A stretch of DNA of 64,000 bases, taken from Owenia fusiformis. Taxonomy: Eukaryota; Annelida; Polychaeta; Sabellida; Oweniidae. The stretch spans positions 32,053,151-32,117,150 of the forward strand of contig CAIIXF020000003.1 in the NCBI GenBank assembly GCA_903813345.2. Direction: 5' to 3'. This document shows positions 61,367 to 64,000 of the stretch, one piece after another; positions within the stretch are counted from its first letter, which is position 1, and the number at the start of each line of letters is the position of its first letter. The position numbers were made by a program, and so were the translations under genes. Below the pieces are notes generated by a model. The model was given only the letters and a program-made list of their open reading frames with translations. It had not been told where the DNA came from and did no database searches.

Positions 61367-62548
61367 TTACTCAATAATAACCAGTAGTAAGACCATAATA
61401 ACAAGCTTAATAACTAGCTTATCGCAACTTATTCCATACGATTTTGTCTTGTGTTGTTTCTCATGTGTGAAGAACTTGTTCACTATGTCATCAAGGCATT
61501 GTCCAACATTCTCATTCTGACAACCTCTTTGATGTTGGAGAAGTTGAGCATTTTGTATGAATATGAAGAACAAAATGGTTTTATTTTGAGATTTTTTTCA
61601 GTCAAATGATAGATAAATTTGAATGTCAGGAATAAATGATGGTAATTTGTTGATAATGTGTGTGTATTTGTATCATCCTGAAGTCCTGGATTTATAAGTG
61701 ACTTAGTCCAGTGAGTATATCTATTATTGCATTTTTCACAGTTCCCACTCTTACAAACCATAACGCACCTTCTCTGGGTCTCACTCGTATTCTCCACTGC
61801 AAAGGAGAGATCTATGTCTGTCGTACAAATGGGGGCACCAATCCGCAACCATACACTGGTACCATGTGGGTACAGATGTAGACTAATTGTTCCCAGTGGG
61901 TATGGAGACTGGGTCCTGATCATGATTTTTCTCATAAATGTACTCATACTTGTCAATGCCACTTAAGTACATATAGGAGTCAATGGCTGACTGCAATGCC
62001 ATAAGAATGCCTGTAGTCAATTTACTTGAACCAGGTTGACTCTGAGGAATAGTCCCATGATGTGATGATATCTGAGATGATCTGTTTGATCCACTCATAC
62101 CAGGTTCCTTCTCTGTAAGTATATCAGAAGGTAACATCTGGTGCAGATCACCATGTTTTATATTGATGAAACCATATCCCTGTCCTGCCAAATCACACAT
62201 CTCCCCCACCTCTTCCACATTGACTGCTTCGTCACCAGACCATGCAAAGATTGGAATATAATCATACTCGCTCAGTGATAAAATCTTAGTGCCTTCATAT
62301 GAACTGCCTCTTCTGATGATACTGCTAAATTTAAGTATTGGATTAGGTTTCCCTTTGTTAACAAAGGGGCTATCTTTAGGAATGTGCCTTCCAAAACCTA
62401 TACAGAAATCTTCCACAAACTTCTCAACATATTCAGTGTGTTCCTTCAGCTGCCCTGGTGTGTATCTGTTCTTGACATTAACTTTAGATGCAATATATTT
62501 CACAAATTCTGTTAAACGTTCTATTCCATTGGCGTTTGAAGTTAATAT
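61367..62548 (-). pseudogene. Mab-21/cGAS-like nucleotidyltransferase, frameshifted
   Basis: Three consecutive minus-strand frames (62548-61883, 61962-61483, 61573-61367) together read as one Mab-21-domain protein. The first carries the nucleotidyltransferase signature GSSYEGTK (at about 62308-62285) and the acidic pair of EYDY (Glu at 62269, Asp at 62263). The second carries the likely third acidic residue in TTDIDLSFAVE (about 61818-61812) and continues into the helical C-terminal lobe (FKFIYHLTEKNL, SSYSYKM). The third continues it (LLQHQRGC...QCLDDIVNKFF). Frame changes fall near 61884-61925 and near 61548. No good ATG precedes the frame, which starts after a stop at 62549. Family members include cGAS and invertebrate cGAS-like receptors, which make nucleotide second messengers when sensing nucleic acids, and developmental Mab-21 proteins. 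Which branch this belongs to is not decidable here. Sequence errors or an intron could mimic the breaks. Confidence 0.7.
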
Positions 62549-62551
62549 TTA

Positions 62552-64000
62552 ACTGCTCAAGGGTTTAATCATTTTCTGCATGAAAGTGAAAGAATGATAT
62601 AGAGTTGAAAATGAATAATGCACAAATTTATTAGCAAAACTATGATGTTTTATCTTAGGAAAATTGAGTTAGAATAAAATCTTAAAGCAACCATGTGTAC
62701 AAATTCAGGCTACATAGCATGTACATGTAGTTTCGATAGCTCAAGTAGTAAATGAGTGTGAGCAGGGGATCTTTTAAGCACAGGTCTTATTTTTTTAAAG
62801 GCACCATGCAAAGTTTTAAGAATGGGTTCGAGCAATATAATACTGACCTGGCCCGTAGCTTTGTGGGGGGGGGGGTTAGAATAGGTTTGAGGAACCCCTA
62901 CTGGCCAAAAGATCCTTCAAAACCATGCAGATTTTCACCATTTGAACTCATTTCAAAATTGTCAAATTTGAACTACCTCCCTCAAGAATTAAAAATTAAT
63001 CCTCTTGGCAAAAGCTAGCTATTGAATATGAATGTATTATATGTCAGCTATGACCATATGTGGTTTTAAATTTTCTGACTTTATATTCTATAGAGACAAG
63101 ATCAAATAACCACTTTGATTTGAAGAGTGAAGCTTAAGTCAAACTCTTATAAAGAGTAAATGCTGCAAGACATGACAAAATAATAATATCAGTAAAACAT
63201 ATTGACATTTCATTTCTATAAATCTGGACTTGAGGCATTATACTATGAACCCTTGTATTATATCAACCTACTCAATTAACTGCAACCTTATTGATACACC
63301 TCTCCAGAGATCCAGCATCTTATCGTGAATCAAAAAGAGAAATCAATGCTTTTTGAGTAAGATCTGTTTTAGTATCACCATGTTGTCCCAAATGTAAGAT
63401 TTTTAATTGACCCCTTGATCACAACTAAAATATAATATACAATATTTGAATTTTGCAAATGAAAATTTGTTATTTATTTAAAAATTAATGTATGACCCAA
63501 TAATGATTAATTTTTTTTCTTAGGGTGTACATTGGTACATTGACCTATGTTCCTGATATAGGGCTCAGTCAATTATTAATATATAATACAGTAGTTGTTC
63601 TGGATTAATGGGTTCATAATATGCATTTGTTTGGATCAAATCATGACATAGTTCATGATGAAGAATCATTACTTCAGGGGTGCCCCCTATAGATCTGTAC
63701 TCCCGCAGATTATGCACATAGTGGTATCTTTTGTTTTGCAATTGATCAACTCATTCATCAGATTTTCATGGCAGGGTTATTAACCAAATACACTGGTGTA
63801 GCATGGGTATTTTGTGAGTGTATGCCACGAGTGAGCGAAACGAAAATCTTTGAGGGGGGTTTTGGGTTGGGTTCTCCCCCCAAGAAAATTTGAAAATGAG
63901 TTTGCAATTGAAGCGTTGGGCATTTTAAAATACGAAATTCCGACTAATCATGGACTAATAAAATGTAAAATATTGGCCATTTTTATCCATGTTTAAAGTG
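62552..64000. other. Right edge: repeat fragment and unassigned sequence
   Basis: ggcccgtagctttg with a G run at about 62850-62875, then ccttcaaaaccatgcagattttcacc, matches the repeat near 51960-52040. The 88-codon frame there (62752-63018) is part of that repeat. No gene was recognised to the end. Confidence 0.4.

Noticed and set aside
61727-61966. 79-codon plus-strand frame opposite the Mab-21-like region
   Set aside because: It is antisense to the region that encodes TTDIDLSF, and its peptide has no recognisable content.
62752-63018. 88-codon plus-strand frame
   Set aside because: It lies within a dispersed repeat that also occurs near 51960-52040.

Overview
The window is AT-rich eukaryotic DNA with spliced genes and many transposon remnants, and it has no prokaryotic features. 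The gene content and repeat style (truncated jockey/CR1-type LINEs, many short inverted-repeat elements, recurring acatgta-type words, long G and C runs) suggest a marine invertebrate. I cannot name the phylum from sequence alone. Only one host gene is clearly intact: a minus-strand, eight-exon MPPE1/PGAP5 orthologue (6063-13203) encoding 377 residues, a GPI-anchor-remodelling metallophosphoesterase. A second recognisable gene is a Mab-21/cGAS-like nucleotidyltransferase on the minus strand near the right end (about 61400-62548). It is broken by at least two frameshifts.

Layout, left to right. 1-4531 holds two 5'-truncated non-LTR retrotransposons, one with an open reverse-transcriptase frame and one with stops and a frameshift, separated by an 82-bp inverted repeat. 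6063-13203 is MPPE1. Its 3.6-kb last intron carries tandem repeats, a 99-bp hairpin with 9-bp flanking direct repeats, and a TTAA-flanked insertion. 13.2-31.3 kb is a dense field of DNA-transposon derivatives: a hAT-type MITE, a 470-bp inverted-repeat element, a striking array of modules separated by TTAA (14809-16334), and two near-perfect palindromes of one family with CACGGG ends and 5-bp target duplications (17153-18315 and 30250-31250). The same stretch has a 372-bp tandem repeat of about six units (23054-25290), a Mutator-like foldback element with a 9-bp target duplication (25683-27217), and a short array of the palindrome CCGACAATTGTCGG.

31.3-54.3 kb holds further repeats: a tandem array split by a TTAA insertion, a 4.4-kb element with kilobase-long inverted ends and a TA duplication, a foldback dimer of mariner-type transposase C-terminal halves, a four-unit repeat of roughly 0.5 kb, a second 8-bp-duplication MITE, and hairpins bearing TGACGTCA sites. 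54.3-61.3 kb is mostly unassigned, with a few local duplications and one very stable hairpin. The right end holds the Mab-21-like pseudogene and a recurring repeat marked by ggcgtagcca-type words next to G runs.

Most of the window is therefore a record of cut-and-paste elements inserted into introns and into one another. Target duplications of 3, 4, 5, 8 and 9 bp can be read directly. The most unusual structures are the TTAA module array and the CACGGG palindrome family. All family names for non-autonomous elements are inferred from duplication length and terminal bases, since none carries a complete transposase.
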